A stretch of DNA of 64,000 nt from Treponema sp. (GTDB lineage: Bacteria > Spirochaetota > Spirochaetia > Treponematales > Treponemataceae), in assembly GCA_016293495.1 (NCBI GenBank), contig JAEDED010000008.1, positions 1 through 64,000 on the forward strand, written 5' to 3'. A program made the translations under genes and the position numbers. Below, piece by piece: positions 18,086 through 27,275 of the stretch (the stretch's first letter is position 1; each line of letters begins with the position of its first letter). The notes beneath the pieces were generated by a model. The model saw only the letters and a list, made by a program, of their open reading frames with translations. It was not told the DNA's origin and searched no databases.

Positions 18086-18093
18086 GTTACAAT
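18064..18093 (+). promoter_or_regulatory. Promoter of the Na/Pi cotransporter gene (leaderless type)
   Basis: TTGCAT (18064-18069, inside the terminator loop) and TACAAT (18088-18093) are 18 bp apart. The ATG at 18099 is 5 nt after the -10, and no Shine-Dalgarno is possible. Confidence 0.6.
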
Positions 18094-18098
18094 AGCAT

Positions 18099-19742
18099 AT
18101 GGCTGTAGTAAGTATAATTTTTGAGTTTATTGGCGCCCTTGCATTCCTTCTTTACGGAATGAAACTTATGTCTGACGGTGTTCAGAAGAGTGCCGGCGAA
18201 AAGTTGCAGCGTGCGCTCAGCGTGATGACGGGTAACCGAGTTGTTGCATTAATCACTGGTATGTTTGTAACTATGATTATTCAGTCATCAGGTGCTACTA
18301 CAGTCATGGTCGTTACATTTGTTAACGCCGGTCTTTTGTCATTAACACAGTCTGTTGGTGTTATCTTCGGTGCAAATATCGGTACAACAATTACAGCCTG
18401 GATTGTTTCCATTTTCGGATTTAATTTCAAGATTGCAGCTTTTGCCGTTCCTGTTGTGGGAATCGGATATTTCCTTTCAATTCTTAAAAGAGCACGTTAT
18501 AAAAGTATTGGCGAAGCCATCATGGGTTTCGGTATGCTGTTCCTCGGACTTTCGGGACTTTCTGATGTATTTACTCCGGAACAGTTCGGTGCCCTGCTTA
18601 ATATTTCTGGCAATGGACCTGTTGCAATTCTGCTTGGCTTCTTAGTTGGTATTATCATTACTGCGCTTCTTCATTCTTCTTCAGCCTTTTCTGCAATCGT
18701 AATTACAATGGCTTATAACGGACTTGTAGGCTGGGAACTTGCGGCAGGAATGACATTAGGAAGTAACATCGGTTCTACAATTGATGCTGTTCTTGCATCT
18801 TTCGGAACATCTGCCGATGCAAGAAGATCAGCCTTGATTCACGTTCTGTTCAACGTATTCGGTACTGTACTTGCCTTGATATTCTTCAAACCATTCCTTG
18901 ACCTTGTAACATTCCTTACACCTGGACACGAAAACTCGAATATCGCAATCCGCATTTCGATGCTCCACACTGTATTCAAAGCACTTTCAACTGTCGTACT
19001 GCTTCCATTACAGAAACCGATTGTTGCCTTTTCAAGAAAACTTATCAAGGATGATTCTGACGAAATTCCTACAACTTATAAACTTGATTTTGTTGAATCA
19101 ATCGGTAAAGAAAATATTGCGTCGTACATCATCCGTGCAGAAAAAGCAATTGCAGATATGACTGATGTTGTAACGGGAATGTTCGACAGAATCCAGATTG
19201 GTTTTTCAAACAGAGATCCGAGCTTTATAGATAATCATGTAGATGAAGCAGAAAAAGAAGAAGGTTACTGCGACCAGATGCATGAACAGATTACGCATTA
19301 TCTTGTTAAGTGCGAAAATCTTCATGTTACAGAAAAACAGTTAAATCATATTTCTTCAATGATTCAGATTGTTGAAGACCTTGAAAACATGTCTGACAAC
19401 TGTTACGCAACTGTAATGCTTATTTCAAAGAGTATTTCAAAGAAAATGAAATTTGAACAGGATGACCTTGACCGCATGATTCCTTATGTTGAGCTTGCCC
19501 GTCAGTTCCTTCAGTTTATCAGAATCAATATTAATAAAGAGCTTGATGAAAATAAACTTTCGATGGCAAGGGAACTTGAAGATCAGATTGATCTGTTCAG
19601 AAAGAATCTTAAAAAGCTTGCAAGAAAGCGTCTTGAAAGCGGAGCAGATGTTAAAGCCGAACTTTTATATATCGACCTTGTTCGTCAGATTGAAAAGATT
19701 GGTGATAACTGTTTCAGCATTTCTGAATGTTTAACAGCGTAA
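18099..19742 (+). CDS. Na+/phosphate cotransporter with C-terminal PhoU-like domain
   Basis: The 547-residue protein has an N-terminal membrane part with the two inverted Na/Pi-cotransporter repeats, each with a QSS- or SSS-type motif (IIQSSGATTVMVVTFVNAG near 65-83 and LLHSSSAFSAIVI near 190-202), and GANIGTT / GSNIGST turns. The C-terminal 210 residues are helical and PhoU-like. It belongs to the NptA/YjbB group that moves phosphate with sodium, inward or outward depending on conditions. A single-gene unit between two terminators. Confidence 0.92.
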   Translation: MAVVSIIFEFIGALAFLLYGMKLMSDGVQKSAGEKLQRALSVMTGNRVVALITGMFVTMIIQSSGATTVMVVTFVNAGLLSLTQSVGVIFGANIGTTITAWIVSIFGFNFKIAAFAVPVVGIGYFLSILKRARYKSIGEAIMGFGMLFLGLSGLSDVFTPEQFGALLNISGNGPVAILLGFLVGIIITALLHSSSAFSAIVITMAYNGLVGWELAAGMTLGSNIGSTIDAVLASFGTSADARRSALIHVLFNVFGTVLALIFFKPFLDLVTFLTPGHENSNIAIRISMLHTVFKALSTVVLLPLQKPIVAFSRKLIKDDSDEIPTTYKLDFVESIGKENIASYIIRAEKAIADMTDVVTGMFDRIQIGFSNRDPSFIDNHVDEAEKEEGYCDQMHEQITHYLVKCENLHVTEKQLNHISSMIQIVEDLENMSDNCYATVMLISKSISKKMKFEQDDLDRMIPYVELARQFLQFIRININKELDENKLSMARELEDQIDLFRKNLKKLARKRLESGADVKAELLYIDLVRQIEKIGDNCFSISECLTA

Positions 19743-19772
19743 TGCTGGTAATGATATTTACTGCAAAAAAAG

Positions 19773-19820
19773 AGAACCTTGCCTTTTGAAGTTCGCTTCA
19801 TCCGGCAAGGTTCTTTTTTA
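19773..19820. terminator. Bidirectional terminator between the cotransporter gene and leuS
   Basis: AGAACCTTGCC (19773-19783) and GGCAAGGTTCT (19804-19814) form a perfect 11-bp stem topped by a second small hairpin (TGAAG/CTTCA). It is flanked by A and T runs, so it can end both convergent transcripts. A short palindromic stretch (GGCAC aaa GTGCC, about 19839-19851) follows. Confidence 0.85.
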
Positions 19821-19859
19821 TCTGTGATTTGATCCGAGGCACAAAGTGCCGCGATCTGT

Positions 19860-22409
19860 TTATTTTACAACAAGGTTAACAAGCTTATCTTTTACAATAA
19901 TGCACTTAACGATTTCAAATCCGTCTGTAAACTTCTTAACACCGTCACGTGCAAGTGCTGTTTCTTTAAGAACATCGTCTGCAGTTCCAGGAGCGGCTTC
20001 AAAGGTGTCGCGTTTTTTTCCGTTTACCATTACAACGATTGTCTTCATATCATCTTTTGTATGTTCTTCGTTGAATGTTGGCCACTGAACGTAAGCAATA
20101 GATTCGCTGTTTCCGAGTTTCTGCCAGAGTTCTTCACCGAGGTGAGGAGCGTAAGGTGAAAGTACTTTTACAAAGTCTGCCCACATTGCTTTTGGAACTT
20201 CTGGAAGTTTTGAAACTTCGTTGATGAAAATCATCATCTGGCTGATTGCAGTGTTAAAGTTAAGTGTTGCAGTATCGTCTGTAACTTTTTTGATTGTCTG
20301 AGCAAATGTTTTACGAGCAGAAATCAAAGCTTTATCTTCAAGCTTTCCAGAAATATCAATGTCTGCCATTGGTTTTTCTGAAACTGCCCAAACTTTTTCC
20401 AGGAAGCGGTGAATACCAACGATTCCCTGAGTTGCCCAAGGCTTAGACATTGTTAACGGTCCCATGAACATTTCGTACATACGAACTGAGTCAGCACCGT
20501 ATGCTTTAATTTCGTCATCAGGGTTTACAACGTTCTTAAGTGATTTAGACATCTTTGCTACGATCTGTTCAAGTTCTTCGCCTGTAGCTTTTTCGTAGTG
20601 CTTTCCGTCTTTTTCTTCAACTTCATCAACTGGAACTAATGTCTTGTTCTTTCTCTGGAATGCGAATGATGTAATCATTCCCTGGTTAACAAGTCGCTGG
20701 AATGGTTCTTTAGTTGTAACTACACCGCAGTCAAAAAGAACTTTGTGCCAGAAACGAGCATAGAGTAAGTGAAGAACGGCATGTTCAGCACCACCAATGT
20801 ACAAGTCTACAGGCATCCAGTATTTTTCTGCCTTTTCAGAACAGAACTTGTCGTTGTTTTTTGGATCAAGGTAGCGAAGGTAATACCAGCACGAACCGCC
20901 CCACTGAGGCATTGTGTTAGTTTCGCGTTTAGCATCTTTTCCACACTTTGGACATTTGCAGTTTACCCATGAGTCAATTGCAGCAAGTGGAGATTCTCCT
21001 GTACCTGTTGGCTGGTATGTCTTTACTTCTGGGAGTGTAAGTGGAAGTTCTTCTTCCGGTACTGGAACAGTTCCACAGTCAGGGCAGTGTACGAGAGGAA
21101 TTGGTTCACCCCAGTAGCGCTGACGGCTGAATACCCAGTCGCGGAGTTTATAGTTGATTGCCTTGCGTCCGATTTTCTTTTCTTCAAGGAATTCAAGCAT
21201 CTTTGTAATGGCATCTTTTTTGTTCAAACCATCGAGGAATTCTGAATTAACATGAATTCCATCCTGAGTCCAAGCCTGTGTCTGAACATCAACTTCTGAT
21301 TTTAATACTTCGATGATAGGAAGGTTAAACTTCTTTGCAAATTCCCAGTCGCGGTCATCGTGAGCAGGAACGGCCATGATTGCACCAGTTCCATAAGAAA
21401 TAAGAACGTAGTCTGCAATCCAGATAGGAATAAGCTTTCCGTTTACTGGGTTGATTGCATAGCTTCCTGAGAAAACACCAGTCTTGTCTTTTGCAAGGTC
21501 TGTGCGTTCAAGGTCAGATTTCTTTGCAGCTTCTTCCTGATAAGCTTTTACGGCTGCCTTCTGATCTTCTGTTGTGATTGCATCGATGATTTTGTGTTCT
21601 GGTGAAACAACCATGTAAGTTGCACCGAACAATGTATCACAACGAGTTGTATAAACAGTAAGATTGTTTTCTGTTGGTTTTCCGTCTTTGTCTGCTACAG
21701 TAAATGTTACTTCTGCACCAGTAGATTTTCCAATCCAGTTGTGCTGCATAGCTTTTACTGATTCCGGCCAGTCCAATCCTTCAAGGTCAGCATCAAGGCG
21801 ATCAGCATAATCTGTAATTTTTAAAATCCACTGACGGATTGTTTTATGAGTAACCTGTGAACCGCAGCGGTCACATTTTCCTTCTTTAACTTCTTCGTTT
21901 GCAAGACCTGTAAGACAGCTTGGACACCAGTTAATTGGAGTTTCAGCTTCGTAAGCCAAACCTTTTTTGTAAAGCTGGAGGAAAATCCACTGAGTCCATT
22001 TGTAGTAGTCAGGTTCACAGGTAGAAACACAACGGTCCCAGTCATATGAGAAACCGAGGGATTTAATCTGCTGTGTAAAGTGTTCGATATTTGCGTTAGT
22101 TGTTGTCTTTGGGTGAGTTCCTGTTTTGATTGCATAGTTTTCTGCAGGAAGACCGAAAGCATCGTATCCCATTGGATGAAGAACATTGTACCCGTTCATG
22201 CGAAGGTAACGGCAGTAGATATCTGTTGCTGTGTAGCCTTCTGGATGTCCTACATGGAGTCCGGCTGCTGATGGGTAAGGGAACATATCAAGAACGTACA
22301 TTCTCTTTTCTTTCGGGAATTTTTCATCTTCTGTAACTTTGAAGGTTTTGTTGTCGTCCCAGTATTTCTGCCATTTAGGTTCAATACTTTCAAAAGGATA
22401 TTTAGACAT
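19860..22409 (-). CDS. leuS: Leucyl-tRNA synthetase
   Basis: LeuRS charges tRNA-Leu. The 849-residue protein has the HIGH-type motif in PYPSAAGLHVGHPEGY (residues 42-57), the CP1 editing domain, a zinc-like WCPSCLTGLANEEV...CDRCG region, the KMSKS motif (KMSKSLKNV, near 630) and the anticodon-binding and C-terminal domains. Length is typical for a bacterial LeuRS. The Shine-Dalgarno TAGGAG precedes ATG. It is transcribed alone, convergent with the cotransporter gene. Confidence 0.98.
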   Translation of the reverse strand: MSKYPFESIEPKWQKYWDDNKTFKVTEDEKFPKEKRMYVLDMFPYPSAAGLHVGHPEGYTATDIYCRYLRMNGYNVLHPMGYDAFGLPAENYAIKTGTHPKTTTNANIEHFTQQIKSLGFSYDWDRCVSTCEPDYYKWTQWIFLQLYKKGLAYEAETPINWCPSCLTGLANEEVKEGKCDRCGSQVTHKTIRQWILKITDYADRLDADLEGLDWPESVKAMQHNWIGKSTGAEVTFTVADKDGKPTENNLTVYTTRCDTLFGATYMVVSPEHKIIDAITTEDQKAAVKAYQEEAAKKSDLERTDLAKDKTGVFSGSYAINPVNGKLIPIWIADYVLISYGTGAIMAVPAHDDRDWEFAKKFNLPIIEVLKSEVDVQTQAWTQDGIHVNSEFLDGLNKKDAITKMLEFLEEKKIGRKAINYKLRDWVFSRQRYWGEPIPLVHCPDCGTVPVPEEELPLTLPEVKTYQPTGTGESPLAAIDSWVNCKCPKCGKDAKRETNTMPQWGGSCWYYLRYLDPKNNDKFCSEKAEKYWMPVDLYIGGAEHAVLHLLYARFWHKVLFDCGVVTTKEPFQRLVNQGMITSFAFQRKNKTLVPVDEVEEKDGKHYEKATGEELEQIVAKMSKSLKNVVNPDDEIKAYGADSVRMYEMFMGPLTMSKPWATQGIVGIHRFLEKVWAVSEKPMADIDISGKLEDKALISARKTFAQTIKKVTDDTATLNFNTAISQMMIFINEVSKLPEVPKAMWADFVKVLSPYAPHLGEELWQKLGNSESIAYVQWPTFNEEHTKDDMKTIVVMVNGKKRDTFEAAPGTADDVLKETALARDGVKKFTDGFEIVKCIIVKDKLVNLVVK

Positions 22410-22532
22410 TTATTTACTCCTACAGCGGTTTGAGATGCCGCCTTATCAGTAATGTTTTATATAAAATGTTCTATTATTATATAGAAAAATAATGTGAATG
22501 TTAAGGTAGCTTTTCAGGGAATATTCAGTTAC

Positions 22533-22549
22533 CGTGCGAGAATCGCACG
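22533..22549. promoter_or_regulatory. GC-rich palindrome upstream of the activase-fusion promoter
   Basis: CGTGCGA (22533-22539) and TCGCACG (22543-22549) form a perfect inverted repeat in otherwise A/T-rich DNA. It ends 5 bp upstream of the -35 at 22555, a usual position for an activator or repressor operator. Confidence 0.45.
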
Positions 22550-22554
22550 ATATG

Positions 22555-22583
22555 TTGAATAAAAATTGAATACAATTTACAAT
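22555..22583 (+). promoter_or_regulatory. Promoter of the acyl-CoA dehydratase activase fusion
   Basis: TTGAAT (22555-22560), a 17-bp spacer and TACAAT (22578-22583) lie 38 nt before the ATG at 22622. Confidence 0.6.
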
Positions 22584-22621
22584 AAAATGAGTTTATTAAT
22601 TATATTGGGAAAACTATACAC

Positions 22622-25600
22622 ATGGCAGATATGAATACAGTTTCAGACATTACATTCAAAAAAGTTGTTACACCAATCAGATTCGGTATCGATGTCGGTT
22701 CTACAACTGTAAAAGTTGCAGCTCTTGGCGAAAATGATGAACTTCTTTATAGCGCATACGTTCGTCATCGTGCAGATATCAGAAGTACAATCATTAAAGT
22801 TGTAACAGATGCAATGGATGATCTTTCATCAAAATTGCCTGAGGGAGAAAATCAGACTTTATCTGTTAAGGTAACCGGTTCAGGCGGTCTTGCAGTTTCT
22901 CAGTGGCTTTCTGTTCCTTTCATTCAGGAAGTAATTGCTGCTACAACTGCCGTTCGTAAAATCATTCCTCAGACTGATGTAGTTATCGAACTTGGTGGTG
23001 AAGATGCCAAGATTACATATTTTAAAGGCGGTGTAGAGCAGCGCATGAACGGAACTTGTGCTGGAGGAACTGGTGCATTTATCGATCAGATGGCCGCTCT
23101 GCTTGAAACAGACGCTGCAGGTCTTAACGAACTTGCAAAAGGCGCAACAACAATTTATTCAATTGCTGCCCGCTGTGGTGTATTTGCAAAGACAGATGTT
23201 CAGCCTTTGATCAACGAAGGTGCACGCCGCGAAGATATTGCCGCTTCTATCTATCAGGCTGTTGTAAGCCAGACAATTTCGGGCCTGGCATGTGGTAAAC
23301 CAATCCGCGGACATGTTGCATTCCTTGGTGGTCCTCTTCACTTTATGGACCAGCTCCGTTACCGCTTTATCGAAACATTAAAATTAAAAGAAGACGAAAT
23401 TATTGTTCCTGAAAACTCTCAGCTCTTTGTTGCAACCGGAGCTGCGTATTCAGCAGAACGCAAGTTTATTGTTAACGCTGAAGGTAAGGAATATTCATTC
23501 CCGACAATTAAAGAATTTAAAGAAAGTCTTACAAAACTTGTAGGTGCAGAACTTTCAGAAGTGCAGCGCCTTGAACCGTTGTTTACTTCAGAGGCAGAAC
23601 TTGACGAGTTCAGAAAACGTCATGCCGGTGAAGTTGCCCTTCGCGGAAGTCTCGACGAAACTAAAGGTCCTGTATTCTTAGGATTAGACTCAGGTTCTAC
23701 AACTACAAAAGCTGTTCTTACTGACAAAGACGGTAAGATTCTCTGGAACTACTACACACACAACGCCGGAAGTCCTGTTGATATCGCAGTTAAAATGCTC
23801 AAGGAATTATATTCCCGCTTGCCGAAAGACGTTTACATTGCACGTGCAGTTTCTACCGGTTACGGTGAAGCTTTGTTCCAGGCAGCGTTAGGCGTTGACT
23901 CTGGTGAAGTTGAAACTATTACACACTTCAGGGCTGCGGACTTCTTCGTTCCTGGTGTTGAGTTCCTTCTCGACATTGGTGGTCAGGACATGAAGTGTCT
24001 CCGTATGAAAGACGGAGCTATCGTTTCAATTCAGCTTAACGAAGCCTGTTCATCAGGCTGTGGTTCCTTCCTTGATAACTTTGCCCGCACTATGGGTATG
24101 GATGTAAAGGAATTTTCACAGATTGCATTGATGGCTACAAAACCTGTAGACCTCGGAAGCCGCTGTACTGTTTTTATGAATTCCCGCGTAAAGCAGGCTC
24201 AGAAAGAAGGTGCTACTGTTGCTGATATTTCTGCAGGTCTTTCTTACTCTGTAATTAAAAATGCTTTGTTCAAAGTTATCAAACTTCGCAAGGCTTCTGA
24301 TATCGGAACTAAAGTTGTCGTTCAGGGTGGAACATTCTTTAACGACGCAGTTTTACGCGCATTCGAAAAAATTGCAGGCGTAAATGTATTCCGTCCTGAT
24401 GTTGCAGGATTGATGGGAGCTTACGGTTCAGCATTGATTGCATGCGATCAGTGGATTGATCTTATGACTCCAAAACCGGGTGAACCTGAAGGTACTGTAC
24501 ACGATGTTCGTTCCGGTATTGCAACACTTGAACAGCTTGAAAACTTCAAGGTAGATCTTGACCTTCGCCGCTGTGGTAAGTGTCAGAACAATTGTCTTTT
24601 GACAATCAACACATTCCGTGCAAAGAACAAAGACGGTGAAGAAACAGCACGCACATTCGTAACAGGTAACAGATGTGAACGCGGTCTTGATATTGAAGGC
24701 GATGCACAGATCATCGACGCAAGCAACAAGGCTAATACAAATATCAAGGTTGATGAAAAGGATGAAATTCCAAACCTTTTCGCATGGAAGTACAAACGCG
24801 TATTTGATTACGTTCCATTAAAACCTGAAGATGCTCCAATGGGTGACGTAGGTATTCCTCGCATTTTGAATATGTACGAAAACTATCCGTTGTGGTTTAC
24901 CTTCTTTACAAAACTCGGATTCCGTGTTCGCCTTTCACCTCGCTCAACTCGCAATGTTTACGAAAAAGGTCTTGAATCAATTCCTTCAGAATCAGTTTGT
25001 TATCCTGGAAAAATTTCTCACGGACATATTGAGTCGCTCCTTCAGGCAGGATGTAAATTCATTTTCTATCCTTGTGCACCTTACGAAAAACAGGAAGATG
25101 CAGGAGCAGGAAATCACTACAACTGTCCGATCGTAACAAGTTATCCTGAAGTTCTCCGCAACAACATTGATGCGCTTCGTCAGGATTCAAGCATTCTTTA
25201 CATGGATCCGTTCCTTCCGATTTACGACAAGAAGCGTCTTGGCTACCGTCTCTTTGAAGAACTTCATCCGCACTTTCCGTCATTGTCATTTGAACAGATT
25301 ATGGATGCAGTTGAAGCTGCATGGGCAGAACAGGAAAAATTCCGCGAAGATGTTAAGCTTGCCGGTGAAGAAGCACTTGAAACAATTATTACAAACGGCG
25401 TAAACGGTATCGTACTTGCCGGCCGTCCATATCATCTCGATCCAGAAATCAATCACGGTATTCCAGAAATGATTAACGGACTTGGACTTGCTGTATTTAC
25501 TGAAGATTCACTTGCACAGTTCGGTGCTATTGAACGTCCTCTCCGCATTATCGATCAGTGGGTTTACCATAACCGTCTTTACAGAGCTGCAAACTTTGTT

Positions 25601-27214
25601 TCAGGAACTCCAAACCTTGAACTCGTTCAGCTTACTTCATTCGGTTGTGGACTTGATGCCGTTACTGCAGACCAGGTTGACGAAATCATGAAGGCAAAAG
25701 GCCGCATGTATACTTTGATTAAGATTGACGAAGGAAGTAACCTTGGTGCTGTCCGCATCCGTATCCGCTCCCTTATTGCGGCCGTTAAAGAACGCGAACG
25801 TAATCATAAGAAATATCCTGTAAAGCCTGCATCTTATAACCGTCAGGTATTTACAAAAGAAATGAAGTATAAACATACAATTATTGGTCCTCAGATGTCT
25901 CCGATTCACTTCAAGATTCTTCAGAAGGCATTTGAAAACTGCGGTTACAACTTTGTAATTCTTGATGCAGTTGATCCAAAGGCTGTTGAAACTGGATTGA
26001 AGTATGTTAATAACGATGCATGTTATCCGTCAATTCTTGTTGCAGGTCAGATGATTGCTGCTCTTGAATCCGGAAAATATGATCTTGATAATACATCGCT
26101 TATCATTACTCAGACAGGTGGTGGATGTCGAGCAACAAACTACATCGGATTTATCCGCCGTGCATTAAATGATGCAGGCTGGGGACATATTCCTGTTCTT
26201 TCTTTGAGCGCTCAGGGCTTTGAAAAAAATCCTGGCTTTAAGATTACTCCGATTCTTCTTCACCGCTGTCTCATGGCAGTTATGATTGGTGACGTTTTGA
26301 TGCGTGTTCTTTACAGAACCCGTCCTTACGAAGCAGTTCCGGGAAGTGCAGACAAGCTTTATGAAAAATGGAGTGCCCGTGCAGAAGCTGCAATGAAGTC
26401 TGTTTCAATCAGAAAATATCACAAGCTTCTTAAAAATATTATTAAGGAATTTGATGAGCTTCCATTGCTTCCTGTTAAAAAGCCACGCGTTGGTGTAGTA
26501 GGTGAAATTCTTGTAAAATTCCATCCAACTGCTAACAACAAAATTGTTGAAACAATCGAAGCTGAAGGCGCAGAATGTGTAATGCCTGATCTTGCTGACT
26601 TCTTCTTCTATTCATTCTCAACAGGAATCTTCAGACACGAAGAACTTGCATTCCCTAAGAAAACAGAAAAGAATGCAAAACTTTTTGTATGGTTCCTCGA
26701 ACTTTACAGAAACAAGATGAAGAAATACCTTAACAAGTCACATCGCTTTGAAGCTCCGAACTCGATTTACAAAATGATGGACAGCGTTGACGATATCGTT
26801 CAGCTCGGAAACATTACTGGTGAAGGATGGTTCTTAACAGCCGAAATGGTAGAACTTATTCATGAAGGCGTACCAAGCATTGCATGTGTTCAGCCGTTTG
26901 CATGTCTTCCAAACCATGTTACTGGTAAAGGAATGATCAAGGAACTTCGCCGCCGCTATCCAGAAAGCAATATCAGCGCAATCGATTACGATCCGGGAAG
27001 CTCTGAAGTTAACCAGCTTAACCGCCTTAAACTTCTTCTTTCTAACGCACCTGCAGGTAAACATCCTGATGAAAACAAAGACGGTATGCTTGAAGTATGG
27101 AACGGAAAGAAATACGAACTTGTAAAACCTGAAGTGAGACTTGCTGAAGGCGCAAATGTATTTACAGATCCTGAACCTGTAGATGACCTTCATATGCCGC
27201 CGGTTAATAACTGA
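22622..27214 (+). CDS. Acyl-CoA dehydratase activase / dehydratase-like fusion protein (BcrA/HgdC-type)
   Basis: This 1530-residue protein joins two ASKHA ATPase domains of the HgdC/BcrA type (about 17-285 and 345-610), a Cys-rich segment with CGKCQNNC and CERG (near 645-685), a DUF2229-like region (about 735-960) and a C-terminal HgdB/BcrC-like domain (about 1080-1480). Both ATPase domains keep the nucleotide-binding turns (GIDVGSTTVK, GLDSGSTTTK) and the cluster cysteines (NGTCAGGTGAF with RCGVF; NEACSSGCGSF with RCTVF). HgdC-type activators drive one electron into 2-hydroxyacyl-CoA dehydratases by ATP hydrolysis. Large fusions like this occur in many anaerobes with unknown substrate. No CoA-transferase or dehydratase genes are adjacent, so a fermentation role is only possible. 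Confidence 0.9.
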   Translation: MADMNTVSDITFKKVVTPIRFGIDVGSTTVKVAALGENDELLYSAYVRHRADIRSTIIKVVTDAMDDLSSKLPEGENQTLSVKVTGSGGLAVSQWLSVPFIQEVIAATTAVRKIIPQTDVVIELGGEDAKITYFKGGVEQRMNGTCAGGTGAFIDQMAALLETDAAGLNELAKGATTIYSIAARCGVFAKTDVQPLINEGARREDIAASIYQAVVSQTISGLACGKPIRGHVAFLGGPLHFMDQLRYRFIETLKLKEDEIIVPENSQLFVATGAAYSAERKFIVNAEGKEYSFPTIKEFKESLTKLVGAELSEVQRLEPLFTSEAELDEFRKRHAGEVALRGSLDETKGPVFLGLDSGSTTTKAVLTDKDGKILWNYYTHNAGSPVDIAVKMLKELYSRLPKDVYIARAVSTGYGEALFQAALGVDSGEVETITHFRAADFFVPGVEFLLDIGGQDMKCLRMKDGAIVSIQLNEACSSGCGSFLDNFARTMGMDVKEFSQIALMATKPVDLGSRCTVFMNSRVKQAQKEGATVADISAGLSYSVIKNALFKVIKLRKASDIGTKVVVQGGTFFNDAVLRAFEKIAGVNVFRPDVAGLMGAYGSALIACDQWIDLMTPKPGEPEGTVHDVRSGIATLEQLENFKVDLDLRRCGKCQNNCLLTINTFRAKNKDGEETARTFVTGNRCERGLDIEGDAQIIDASNKANTNIKVDEKDEIPNLFAWKYKRVFDYVPLKPEDAPMGDVGIPRILNMYENYPLWFTFFTKLGFRVRLSPRSTRNVYEKGLESIPSESVCYPGKISHGHIESLLQAGCKFIFYPCAPYEKQEDAGAGNHYNCPIVTSYPEVLRNNIDALRQDSSILYMDPFLPIYDKKRLGYRLFEELHPHFPSLSFEQIMDAVEAAWAEQEKFREDVKLAGEEALETIITNGVNGIVLAGRPYHLDPEINHGIPEMINGLGLAVFTEDSLAQFGAIERPLRIIDQWVYHNRLYRAANFVSGTPNLELVQLTSFGCGLDAVTADQVDEIMKAKGRMYTLIKIDEGSNLGAVRIRIRSLIAAVKERERNHKKYPVKPASYNRQVFTKEMKYKHTIIGPQMSPIHFKILQKAFENCGYNFVILDAVDPKAVETGLKYVNNDACYPSILVAGQMIAALESGKYDLDNTSLIITQTGGGCRATNYIGFIRRALNDAGWGHIPVLSLSAQGFEKNPGFKITPILLHRCLMAVMIGDVLMRVLYRTRPYEAVPGSADKLYEKWSARAEAAMKSVSIRKYHKLLKNIIKEFDELPLLPVKKPRVGVVGEILVKFHPTANNKIVETIEAEGAECVMPDLADFFFYSFSTGIFRHEELAFPKKTEKNAKLFVWFLELYRNKMKKYLNKSHRFEAPNSIYKMMDSVDDIVQLGNITGEGWFLTAEMVELIHEGVPSIACVQPFACLPNHVTGKGMIKELRRRYPESNISAIDYDPGSSEVNQLNRLKLLLSNAPAGKHPDENKDGMLEVWNGKKYELVKPEVRLAEGANVFTDPEPVDDLHMPPVNN

Positions 27215-27275
27215 TAATAGGTTTGCAACTGACAGTCTATGAACAACTGATTAAAAGAATTCTGAGGGGGAAAAT

